A stretch of DNA of 11,561 nt, from the NCBI GenBank assembly GCA_003024985.2, contig PXIH01S0019588.1; one strand, given 5' to 3'. This document shows, one piece after another, positions 1 to 8,688 of the stretch. The position numbers were made by a program, and so were the translations under genes. Positions within the stretch are counted from its first letter, which is position 1. Each line of letters starts with the position of its first letter. This DNA comes from Euperipatoides rowelli (lineage: Eukaryota; Onychophora; Udeonychophora; Euonychophora; Peripatopsidae). The notes under the pieces were generated by a model. That model had not been told where the DNA came from. It made no database searches and saw only the letters and a list, made by a program, of their open reading frames with translations.

Positions 1-89
1 ATTATTTTTTATTCAAATTACTATTAATGGCATATCAGTGGGGAGTGGTGGAAGTACCTGTACAATATAGGGTATTTATTATAAATTCA

Positions 90-625
90 GTAGAATAGTT
101 TTTTTAAACTGGTTTTTAGCTCTTTTTAACTTTATTTGGACAATAGATATTAGTCCGTTAAATTTTATCCCAATATTAACTCTAATCCTTTTGTTTGATA
201 GTTTGAGTGAAATATTGATTTAAAGATGCTCAAGCTGTAGAGTTACAGTAGGTTCAAAAGTTAATATGATTTATCATTTATTCATACAAATATAGGCCAT
301 ACATAAATAAACATTTTTCAGTTTGTTAAAAAGGGTATTTATTTTAATGATGAAGTATTTCAATATTATCATTTATTTTAATCACATATTCAACCCTTTT
401 GTTAACTTATTTGACTAAAATTGGAATTTATAAATTAGCATAGTAAATTGTGAGTGAGATGTGTTTGAACCTAGTGTGCATTCATTTATGTACCTACTGA
501 CCTAAATTATTAGTGTGTTTTAAACTTAGACTTTAGAATTGATTTCTTTTTGTCTTATTAATTTTATTCGAATATAAACCCAAATCCTTTTATTAAATTA
601 TTTGAATGAAATATTCATTCAGTTA
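90..625 (+). repeat. Diverged tandem repeat, unit about 200 bp, at least three copies
   Basis: Three similar blocks occur at 158-220, 373-429 and 558-619. Each has the pattern TTA-TTTTAT/AATC, then AAYCCTTTT, then TTTGAnT and AAAATATT or a close variant. The CCTTTT landmark is at 187, 395 and 586, so spacing is 208 and 191 bp. Sequence before the first and third blocks also matches (TTTAAACT...TTTAG...TTTTT). A possible fourth, weaker copy has its landmark near 818. The identity of the repeat is unknown and divergence is high. Confidence 0.5.
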
Positions 626-1679
626 ATGGCAGGAAAATTTATTTGATTCATTATTTTCAATTATTTTGAAGTTTGCCTTACTATATTATGTTTTGCTGTC
701 TTTTTTTTTTTTCAAAAACCATTCTTTAAGATTAATACAATTTCTATTCAGTAATATAGTTGCACATTTGCCAATACAAAATTCTTTGAAATATCTTTTT
801 TTTTTTTTGTAAATTTGCCTTTATCTTATTGTTTATGAGCTTTAAAATGGTAAAAAATTCTTAGTAAGTTATTTAGGCTTGTGCATTATGAGATATACAT
901 TTTGTTTTGTACATATAAATTGTGAAATATTTTTTAAAAAAGTATTTTTTAGATGTCTGTTAATTGAGCATTTTGTTTGGTAATTGCCCGATAACCAAAC
1001 TTTACCCCTCTTTCTCTTTCTAGAGTTAGGACTGTAAATAAAAAAATTGTGAAAATCTATTTCGTCATGTGCCACAAGTAAAACCTGATTGGATTTTTAG
1101 TAGTAATCTGTGCAGATCAGGCAAAAACAAAAATTAAGAATACTAAAAGTGGCCATAAAATAAAAATTTTCGTTAAAAAAAATTGTGTGTAAAATTGACT
1201 ATTAACTAATTTATATTTCTTTTAATCGTTTAAATTTTCTATAATTATACGACTGTAATCAATAAAGAACACTTTTTCAAATATTGATATACTGTTTCTA
1301 AATAAAAATTATCTTTATTAAACTAAAAAATAAATGAAAATGGCATTTTTGCTTATGCATTATTTTAAAATACTGAGTTGTATAATCCAATAATTTTTCT
1401 GTTTAAAGTTTTTATTTTTGTCAAATGTTTTTAACACTAAATTACCTAATTATATTTTCTTTATGGAGGAACTTCCTTACTTTCAATTATGAAAGATTGC
1501 AAATGAAGAAATGATTTAGGCTAGTCTATTGCAGGCATTGGGATAGGTAGTGTGTGAGTATGATAATATGAAGAAAAAAATAATATGTGGCATATTGACT
1601 AAATAAATATGTGGACTAACTATAGGTACAGTATATTTTTTAAAGTAATTAACCACAGCATGCTGTATGCTGTATAATT
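626..1679. other. AT-rich non-coding stretch, no gene seen
   Basis: AT-rich sequence with T10-T12 runs (about 701-712 and 797-808). A minus-strand open frame of 68 codons at 869-1075 shows no family resemblance and no splice signals. A weak fourth copy of the upstream tandem repeat may lie near 818. I see no RNA gene or transposon here. Confidence 0.5.
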
Positions 1680-1860
1680 ATGTTAAACAAGCATTCTAAT
1701 TAACCTGACATTTTACCTTAACAACAGAAGAGTTGTCAGTCTATGTTCTGAGGCTGAGAGATACAGACCATTTAGATTTTATTGCATTAGTTCAATAAAT
1801 CTAGTTCTATATAGGTTTGACTGTTTTATTATCGATTGAAGACATATGACATATAAAACT
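1680..1860 (+). mobile_element. Possible 5' LTR (3' part) of the decayed Ty3/gypsy element
   Basis: This lies directly upstream of the possible primer-binding site and the gag remnant, where an LTR is expected. It contains TCAATAAA (about 1792-1799), a plausible polyadenylation signal in an R region, then a T-rich stretch ending near 1860. The left boundary is a guess; a TGTTA at about 1681 is one candidate start. No second LTR copy is visible in the window, so the call rests on position and layout only. Confidence 0.35.
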
Positions 1861-1873
1861 GGCAATGAGAATT
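1861..1873 (+). promoter_or_regulatory. Possible primer-binding-site region of the Ty3/gypsy remnant
   Basis: TGGCAATGAGAAT here resembles the TGGCGACGAGGAT string that I remember following the 5' LTR of many animal Ty3/gypsy elements. The differences are G-to-A and C-to-T changes, two of them at CpG positions, as expected from methylation decay. It lies about 170 nt upstream of the gag ATG, a normal leader length. The match is short and from memory, so this is tentative. Confidence 0.35.
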
Positions 1874-2034
1874 TTAGTAACATAACGAGGACTTAAGTAG
1901 CATAATTTTCGTAGTTAAATTGTATTTCATAAAGAAATAACAAGCATAAACCTCGTAGAGAATTAATTAAATCTAATCAATCGTAAGTATCCAAGTTATT
2001 CTTTATTTAAAAAGAGAAACAGTAATTGTCCAGA

Positions 2035-2540
2035 ATGGAATGTTGAATAGGGAAATTTGATTACAATCACATCACCTGGCCATGGTACACAGACCAATTG
2101 AGATTTTTTTCTGAAAGCAAACAAGGTCATGAAAGACCTAAAGGTAGCTACAGTATTAACTCAACTGTAATTGGCAATGTAACATTTAACCTGGTGAACG
2201 GTTTAATTGCCCTGGCAAAACCAGAAGAATCAACTCTAGAAGAAATATTCAAAATACTAGAATGCCATTACAGCCAAAGTCACTTGCACTAGTTGAGCGA
2301 TTCTAACTACACAAAAGAATTTAAGGTGAGGGAGAAAGCATAACGGACTTCATGGCAGACCTAAGGAAATTAAGCGTGCACTGCGAGTTAGATGATAAAT
2401 TAAACTTTTTCTTATCAGACCAATTTATCTACGGGAGCCGTGACTCCTTGATCAGGAAAAGATTAATCCTTGAACCAAACGATATAGAATTGAATGCACT
2501 CATTCAAATTGCGACCCCAGCCGAGGTCGATTGTTGCTGA
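2035..2540 (+). pseudogene. Decayed gag (capsid) fragment of a Ty3/gypsy retrotransposon
   Basis: The sequence resembles the N-terminal and capsid part of Ty3/gypsy Gag (Retrotrans_gag family). An ATG at 2035 is followed almost at once by TGA at 2044. The same frame then runs to a TAG at 2290 and carries a motif of the TWxxYxERLxxFF type (seen as TWPWYTDQLRFF, about 2074-2109), followed by a helix-rich block with ILECHY. A shift of frame near 2272-2276 moves the similarity to the third frame. That frame has two TAA stops (2304, 2322), then resumes with GESITDFMADLRKLS, a C-x-L-D-D segment and a closing IATPAE at about 2520, before stopping at 2538. No zinc knuckle, protease, reverse transcriptase or integrase follows, so the element is truncated at its 3' side. 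It is a dead copy in the same orientation as SCAI. The motif suggests a Mag/SURL-like lineage; that assignment is from memory. Confidence 0.75.
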
Positions 2541-3223
2541 CAATTTCTCCACTCATTTTCAACATAATCATTGTTGTCGGCTTCGTAATTAAAAAATGCA
2601 TTGAATTCTATTGTATTTTTTTCTACTGCAGTTTTTTCCATGAAATAATAATTCAAGATGTTTAATTTATTATTTTTGCTACAATTGTTTTTCTAGGATT
2701 TATATATATTTGATTTTACAATTTTGTTCTTTCTTGTAAGAGAGATAAGTAATATTTGATCTTTGATAATTTTTTTTAAAAAAAAAAGGTTTGTTAATTT
2801 GTTTCAAATCATTTTCAGTTCAATTTAAAACATGCCTTAAAACAAAAAGTTTTGATTTATATATGCCGACAAGTTTGTTTATTGTTCAAACCGTCAGATA
2901 TTTTAGGATTAGTTTTATGTACCGTATTACTTTTAAATATACTGTAGTTAATTAAATGAAATAAATGAAAGCTTGACGTATAGCTTATTCTCCATGCTAT
3001 GCTCTGAGAAAATTAACGTATGCAGCCAGAAATGTAAAGTGACGTACTGTAAAAATGTAATGTCAAACTAAGACAATTTTATTTATTACATTTCATAAAA
3101 ATAAACTTTTTTTTAATTTTTTCAACTTGTTAAGTTGAATTCTTTTTTTAAGTCATCATCTTTTAAAATCTAATATATAAATCAGAAAGTTTGTATATTT
3201 ATTTGTTCTCATTTAGGAGTCAG
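2541..3223. other. AT-rich stretch after the gag remnant, no gene seen
   Basis: No pol-like coding sequence or 3' LTR is recognisable here, so the Ty3/gypsy remnant seems to end near 2540. The stretch includes a T8A10 block at 2770-2787 and otherwise simple AT-rich sequence. Confidence 0.5.
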
Positions 3224-3446
3224 TGTTTAGCATACTTCATAACATGGCACAAACTTGAAATTTGGCATTGGGTAGGTTATATAGATAGACTTTTTGATTT
3301 TTGGGGGGTGGGATGAGGAATGACCCTGAACTGTTTAGCATACCTCCCAACAAGGCACAAACTTGGAACTTTTTCATGTGGGTAGGTTGCATAGTGTACA
3401 CAATGAAAATAGACTTTTGGATTATTTTTTTTTTNGGGGGGGGGTA
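3224..3446 (+). repeat. Tandem duplication (about 108 bp apart) ending in G runs
   Basis: TGTTTAGCATAC at 3224 is repeated at 3332. In both copies it is followed by GGCACAAACTTG, TGGGTAGGTT, ATAGACTTTT, a T-rich stretch and a run of G (3303-3312 and 3436-3444). The second copy is a little longer, with an insertion near TGTACACAATG. The N at 3435 sits in the T-to-G junction of the second copy. The repeated peptide seen on the minus strand here is a by-product of the DNA repeat, not a gene. Confidence 0.7.
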
Positions 3447-3878
3447 GAAGTGGGTACTGTACTTCAGATAGTAAACATATGATAAAAATAACAGTTCAAA
3501 TCCATTGCTTGTCAACTTTAATTGTTACCCTGTTTCATTGTTAAGTTGTGTCCGCATTAATGTTCTTTGATTTATATACAGTATTAAGAAAATGAAAATA
3601 CTGTTAGATAATTTTTTTTATTTTTTGGTCTAAAATCGAAATGGTGTGTACAGTAGCCAGTAGATCATTTTGACACATTTGTTGTTTTTTTTTAATTTGA
3701 ATAATTGACTTTCTTTTTTATTAGTTTAAGGCGACTAGATAATAAATTTAAGAGAAAAGAACAAAAAAGAAACATTTAAATTCATTTCTTTTTAATCATG
3801 TTATTAACAAAAATAATTAATAGGGTATTTAATTATTTTATATAATTTAAATGGCATTTTTTTAATGTTTATTATTTT

Positions 3879-4010
3879 GAAATCAACTAAAACCCTAAAT
3901 TAAGCTAATTTCTTTTTCAAATAGCAAAAAATATAGATATCATTTGCACATTCTGAAACACCAAATTCAGTTAATTAGAAATGCAAATGAATAGGCCTAA
4001 TTAGTTAATC
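3879..4010 (+). repeat. Local direct repeat, copy 1 (partner at 4201-4326)
   Basis: GAAATCAACTAAAACCCTAAAT, TAGCAAAA, TAGATATCATTTG, ATTCTGAAACAC and TTAATTAGAAATGCAAA occur here in order and recur about 320 bp downstream with scattered changes. The sequence between the copies is not clearly duplicated. It is either an old local duplication or two copies of an unidentified short dispersed repeat. Confidence 0.65.
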
Positions 4011-4037
4011 AAGTAGCTTTGTACTTGCTTCAACCTA

Positions 4038-4115
4038 CCCTTTGGTCTCATCAGCAGGGCATGAGGGGTGGGGTCTCACTAAGATAATATATATAGTGAG
4101 ATTATAGTCAAAGGG
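4038..4115. repeat. Compound inverted repeat around a TA-rich loop
   Basis: TCTCACTA (4074-4081) and TAGTGAGA (4094-4101) are exact complements with a 12-nt AT loop. Outside them CCCTTTG (4038-4044) pairs with CAAAGGG (4109-4115). GGTCTCA also occurs twice as a direct repeat on the left side. It lies between the two copies of the 3879/4201 direct repeat, so it may be part of a small decayed element. Confidence 0.5.
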
Positions 4116-4200
4116 AAACAATATATATAACAACCAAATTATAATTAACCCAAGTTTTATAGAAAAACTTTCAAAATTACTTGCTCCATGTCCAACTTGT

Positions 4201-4326
4201 GAAAATCAACTAAAATCCTAAATGAAGCGATTTGATTTTTTATATAGCAAAATGTAGATATCATTTGTAAATTCTGAAACACAAAATTGATTAATTAATT
4301 AGAAATGCAAAACAATAATTAATTAT
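4201..4326 (+). repeat. Local direct repeat, copy 2 (partner at 3879-4010)
   Basis: This contains the same ordered words as copy 1: GAAAATCAACTAAAATCCTAAAT, TATAGCAAAATGTAGATATC, ATTCTGAAACAC and TTAATTAGAAATGCAAA. Differences are point changes and a few short indels. No coding potential or terminal inverted repeats are visible. Confidence 0.65.
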
Positions 4327-4710
4327 CTCTGTAGACCTGTACACATTTATTGCCTACTGTATGAGAAATGTTTTTTCATTCACATTATTCTGGAACAAAT
4401 TAAAGCTTTTAATCTATTTCTTAGGCAATTTATGTTCCAAATAAAGCTCATTCTCTTAAAGCTAGATTTTTATTGAGAACCAATTAAGAGTAATAACAGG
4501 GATCATTGTATACGTATAAAGATGAACCTGGGTGCAACATCCTTGGATCACATGACAACTTGGCTGTAATGTCATACAATGGTAGTCCTCCCCCCCACCC
4601 CAACTACCTATTTTACATGTATTTGGCATTTTAATGCCAACTCAGTTTTAACAAATATTTCAAGCCTATTTCCTATATTGTTAATGTCTGTGTGTTTAAA
4701 GTGGAGGTTT

Positions 4711-5109
4711 ATGATTAGAAAACATGGCACCATTTTACTTATTGAATCTGTTCTTTGTTTCCCTGTACCTGTATGTCAAGAACTAAAAATACTGTATATA
4801 TTTTGTTAAGATCAGTGTTGTAATTAATTTAAAGTATTCTGTGTCAAGTATCAAGAGCTCTATAATTGAAGTCAACCTGCACTGCACTCTAATTGAATAT
4901 CTTTATTTTTTTTTTGTCTTCCAAGAATAGAAATACTTTAGCATTAAGACCTACTGAAGGGAAATGATTGAAAACATCCATTTTTGAATAAGTTGTGTTT
5001 ATGGGGTGAAAATAATGAGCGTTTCATGTATTCAATCTCTTCTTTGTTTACCTTCATTCTAAAAACAGAAACCTATCTATATTTCTAAGATCTATTTTGG
5101 AATTAATTA
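4711..5109 (+). repeat. Pair of diverged direct repeats (4711-4830 and 5001-5109)
   Basis: Matching landmarks are ATGATTAGAAAACATGG versus ATGGGGTGAAAATAATG, AATCTGTTCTTTGTTTCCC versus AATCTCTTCTTTGTTTACC, and AAGATC with AATTAATT at the end of each copy, at an offset of 280-290 bp. TGAAGGGAAAT also occurs twice (about 4955 and 5145), and AAGAAYAGAA occurs near 4924 and 5191, so a larger worn repeat cluster is possible. Confidence 0.45.
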
Positions 5110-5503
5110 CGGCTGACTGTATCTAAATTTAAATAAGTGGATTTATGAAGGGAAATCAACACACTAAAATAATGTCTTTTTTCTTCTCTAAGAACAGAAG
5201 AAATGTTTACTAATGGTATGTTTTGGTGAAGTAATTAACACTATTCATATTGCTCTTACTGTAAGAATAGTCAAACAAGTGTATAACATTAACAGTAGAT
5301 GAGAAGATTAATTCTGTATTGGGTAAATCATTTATTATGATTTTATGAATCCAAATTTTTTTATATCAATATTTTTCACTTGGAAGGCAATAAAAAATAC
5401 ATTATTAGTCAGCTGTCAAAAAAAATCAACTTTGTTTTCATAGATGTCATTTTTGTTTAAAAAAATGTTTTAAATAAAAACAAATACAGTATAATATAGG
5501 TAC

Positions 5504-5533
5504 TTATTATTATTATTATTATTATTATTATTA
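5504..5533 (+). repeat. (TTA)10 microsatellite
   Basis: Ten perfect TTA units in a row, flanked by TAC and GGAACAG. This is an ordinary intronic trinucleotide microsatellite, likely to vary in length between individuals. Confidence 0.95.
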
Positions 5534-5777
5534 GGAACAGCATAAGTAACTTAATAATAGGATGCTCTTTTTTATCATTATTTTTAATTATAGTTTGCAA
5601 GAAATATTTTGATTTTAAAAATGTATTTTTTTTGGTAGGGGGGATATTAGATCATATACTGTATTTACAATAAATATCTGTACTTTTTTTTAATAGTTAA
5701 TTGAAATTGGTTAAGACAAAATGTTTGTAACACCATAAATTGTTAGATCCCTTAAATGACGTTGCAAATTTGAAACT

Positions 5778-5833
5778 ATATAAAGTACCGTATATACTTT
5801 TTTTATATACATACTGTATACTGTACTTTATAT
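5778..5833. repeat. Imperfect AT-rich hairpin
   Basis: The arm at 5778-5797 (ATATAAAGTACCGTATATAC) pairs with 5816-5833 (GTATACTGTACTTTATAT) with one G:T-type position and a 2-nt bulge, leaving an 18-nt loop. The stem holds TACTGTAC-like words that are frequent across this window. The whole structure is about 56 nt, too AT-rich and short to be called a microRNA precursor. Confidence 0.5.
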
Positions 5834-7107
5834 GCTGCACTGTATATAAATAGATTTTTGCCATAAAAATAATATAATAGATACCATAAATTTTAATAAT
5901 TTCAATAAACATAGATATCTAGACAAAGTCATTTATATATGCTAAAATTTTCTAATTTAATTTTTTTTTAAAAATAATAAAGTTCAATTATTAGTGTCGA
6001 GCAAACAACCACTATATAAATTAGCACCAAAAGGCAACCTGAAAGTTAAGCTCACAGACTACATGGTTGTGGCCTTTCCAATTCTGAAACTGTTCTCATC
6101 CCACATTTCTATAAAGGAATATATTATTAAAAAATTAAATACATCTATGTATGCTTAATTTGTGCCAAATAGGAAATATTAAATCAGATCCAGAGGCATA
6201 AATTTCAACAATTACTGTAGGAAAAGTTTAGTTTATTGTCTGTATTAGTTTGTAGTCTGCAAAAATGAACCATCTACGTTATTTTAAAATATTTTTTTAG
6301 TTTCTTTACATCCTTAAAAGCGTCATTTTCCCAAATCGCTATATGTATTAAAGTGGCAGACATTATCACCCTGGACATGATTTATATCTGGAATGTTAAA
6401 AATATTAAAAGAAAAATCTTCATTAAAATGTTGGACTTTTTTTTAAAACCTCCTGCACTCTGGACAACTGGTCTACTAATTGAGCCCTAATATGGCCCTG
6501 CAGGTACCAAATGTGAATTAATTCTAATTGCTCAAATTTAATCATTTTCTGTAGATTTTAGTTTTATTCCAATTTTCAGATTTATTCTCTCTCAAACCCC
6601 ACGTTAATAGTCTGATTAAATACAATCGTCTTTAGTAGATTTATTTGAATAGAATGTTATACCAAATGTAAACTTCTGCACTATTCCAAATCCATTTACC
6701 TGTCAGATGATTATTATGTGTAGATGTAGTATTTAGAAAAGTTATACTTAAAAATATCGTAGAAAAACTTAGATTATATGCTTAAATATAGTTTGTATAA
6801 TAGGCATTAATTTATATGTGCACAATAATTAGTATAAAATTGTTATATTTCATAATTAAAAAATAATTTCAATATTTTTATTGTTTATTAACTTTTTTTT
6901 TAAAAAAAAAAGGTCTATTTAAATACCCATACACAGACATACACAAGGGCTAAAATTAGATTTGTATTAAAAATAAAATTAGAAATGTAGATAATACAGA
7001 TTAATAATCAGTAGCTACAGTATCATGTCCAAGCTAAAATCTTTAGTAATGGCAGAGAATCAATAAAACCATAACCTTATTTGGTTCTACTTTATGATTA
7101 TTTCTAG

Positions 7108-7182
7108 TGCAAAACTAAGTCAACTGACAGCAATTTCCCTTCTCGTTCTGCCTCTAAAGATTCATCTAAACTTTATATGAAA
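7108..7182 (+). CDS. Candidate 75-nt cassette exon upstream of the SCAI exon
   Basis: A stretch richer in G+C than its surroundings is bounded by TTTCTAG (AG at 7106-7107) and by AAA|GTGAGT, a good donor at 7183-7188. It is exactly 75 nt (25 codons). Of the three frames only phase 0 is open, and phase 0 is what is needed to splice into the SCAI exon at 8689. The peptide is short and rich in Ser and Lys (it starts CKTKSTDSNF and ends SSKLYMK). I do not recognise it in vertebrate SCAI. It would fall in the variable linker just before the conserved KPTKRENPHKY block, where an insertion would be tolerated. It could be a species-specific alternative exon, or a chance ORF between cryptic splice sites. 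Confidence is limited because the polypyrimidine tract is weak and no homology supports it. Confidence 0.3.
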
Positions 7183-8650
7183 GTGAGTACGCACTCTACG
7201 ATATGTTGGTGTAATTTCCTTAATAATTTCAGTTTTCCCATACCCATTAATAATGACTAATAATAATATAAGCAAAAGATTATATTTTATAATTAATTAA
7301 AAAGAAACAATTATATTGCTTTCTTTTTTATAATATTTAATTTGGAAATTTTTNCAAATATTGATCTTAATGAGGGGAAATAAGCCATACTTTTTTGGCT
7401 GTTGGCATGCATAGAGTTTTTGATTTAGTTGCTTTGCTAACACAATGCTTGCTTTGTGAATTGTATGTCTTGTTCTGCAGCTTTATATCCCTCCCCTCCC
7501 TTACTTAGCAATGTATTTTTTTCCTTAATTTTATTTTGCACTTAATCTAAACTTATAAAATTAAAAAAAAAATACTCCCCATTCCAAGTCATTCACAGTT
7601 TTCATCTAAGAAATCAAATGAAAAACATTTAGCCTTGTTCCAATCACAACATTTAAAGATTATCGTCAATAATAATAATTATTATTTTTATGTTGAAATA
7701 TATAAAAAGTATTGTAGGTCTCTAAATTATGTACATACACATCTACAGTATGTCTTATTTATTGTACTTACAGTATATTGAAATATGTATTCCAAATATT
7801 GTTTAGGCCTGTTTAAAGTTTAAACTTATGTACAGTACATACATATTAAATTTTTAATTTCTTATACTTATTTTGAAATGAGAATTAAAAATATTTAAAT
7901 AATTAAAAATTTGTAAAAAATAATATACGTACACATCACTTAATTCTTAGTTTATTAAATTTGTGTNGAAATAAGTATAAAAAATATTTATACTCCCTTT
8001 TAAAGTTTATAAAAATTGTCAAACTCGAATATTTAATTATTGTTGAGAAAACAATAAATAAAGCAAAATACATTTTTTATTTACTGTATTTATTAGGTCA
8101 ATAAAAAAATAGATGCAAAATTTTATCTTTTTTAAAAAAACAATTTTCTAAAAAAAATTGATATAGTTAATTTAGTCAATTTAGTTGAAAAAAGGTACTT
8201 ATAAATACAAATTATAATACATCAATATAAATTTTTTCACATACAAGTTTGTTAGATTATTTTTTTTTTTAGAAAAAGAAAATACTTATTTTTTTATTCA
8301 CTGTTTTTATGTACTATAATTTGGTTATTTTTTATTTGTTTATATTTACTATTTACTAAAAACTTGAACAAATATTTTTGAAAAAGATGTAAACATGTCA
8401 ATATTGTTGAAATGCATTTATACTGTACTGTACATTATTTAAAAAAAAATACATGTTTACATGATGTACAGAAATTAAATTACCATACTACAGTAATATT
8501 AAATCCTGATTTGAAATAGAAATATAGTTCTAGAGATTCTAAAAAAAAAATTATGGTATGTATAAATAGATTTTATTATCATTAAATAAAAATTAATGCA
8601 TAAATGAAAATTGTGAATGACAAATTCCTTGTTTTAGTAAATCATTAGAT
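7183..8650. other. Intron before the SCAI exon, no further gene seen
   Basis: Very AT-rich DNA with single N bases at 7354 and 7967. It has a small perfect palindrome of ATT/AAT units around 7669-7687, a pyrimidine-rich patch at about 7486-7501 and the 12-bp inverted repeat at 8387-8462. ACAGTA/TACTGT words are frequent between about 7740 and 8500. No coding similarity is seen. Confidence 0.5.
8387..8462. repeat. 12-bp perfect inverted repeat 230 bp before the SCAI exon
   Basis: ATGTAAACATGT (8387-8398) and ACATGTTTACAT (8451-8462) are exact reverse complements separated by 52 nt. The spacer contains TACTGTACTGTACA and an A9 run. GTAAACA resembles a forkhead-factor site, but nothing else supports regulation. 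In RNA it could form a hairpin upstream of the 3' splice site. Confidence 0.6.
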
Positions 8651-8688
8651 CTTATTTAATATTTTTTTTGTATTTTTCTTTTCTTTAG
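8651..8688 (+). promoter_or_regulatory. 3' splice site of the SCAI exon (branch point, polypyrimidine tract, AG)
   Basis: A nearly pure pyrimidine tract (about 8661-8686, mostly T with a few C) ends in TTTCTTTAG directly before the coding sequence. CTTAT at 8651-8655 fits the loose yUnAy branch-point pattern, with its A about 34 nt from the AG, a normal distance. The AG at 8687-8688 is the only one after the tract that leaves the conserved SCAI frame open. The AG is secure; the branch point is only a candidate. Confidence 0.8.

Larger units (their letters stand above)
5221..7107. other. Presumed SCAI intron, AT-rich, no gene seen
   Basis: Apart from the TTA microsatellite and the hairpin at 5778, this is unstructured AT-rich DNA. 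A T9A10 block is at 6893-6911. Short GC-richer patches near 6040-6110 and 6455-6510 were read in all plus-strand frames and gave no recognisable peptide with paired splice sites. Confidence 0.5.

Noticed and set aside
869-1075. Minus-strand open frame of 68 codons
   Set aside because: No recognisable family, no splice context, in AT-rich repeat-flanking DNA; likely chance.
1735-1850. Short open frames giving EELSVYVLRLRD or RRVVSLCSEAERYRP, which look protein-like
   Set aside because: Too short to judge, and the segment fits better as LTR sequence just before the possible primer-binding site.
3237-3515. Minus-strand open frame of 92 codons with an internal repeated peptide (FQVCA)
   Set aside because: The peptide repeat simply mirrors the tandem DNA duplication at 3224-3446, and the frame crosses an N and poly-G/T runs.
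4579-4809. Plus-strand open frame of 76 codons
   Set aside because: Starts in a C-run, no family resemblance, and overlaps the diverged direct repeat at 4711.
5188-5212. Possible microexon between CTCTAAG and GTATGT
   Set aside because: Only about 20 nt, unsupported, and it lies inside a diverged repeat cluster.
5697-5912. Minus-strand open frame of 71 codons
   Set aside because: Overlaps the AT-rich hairpin, is mostly Tyr/Ile/Lys from TA-rich DNA, and shows no domain.
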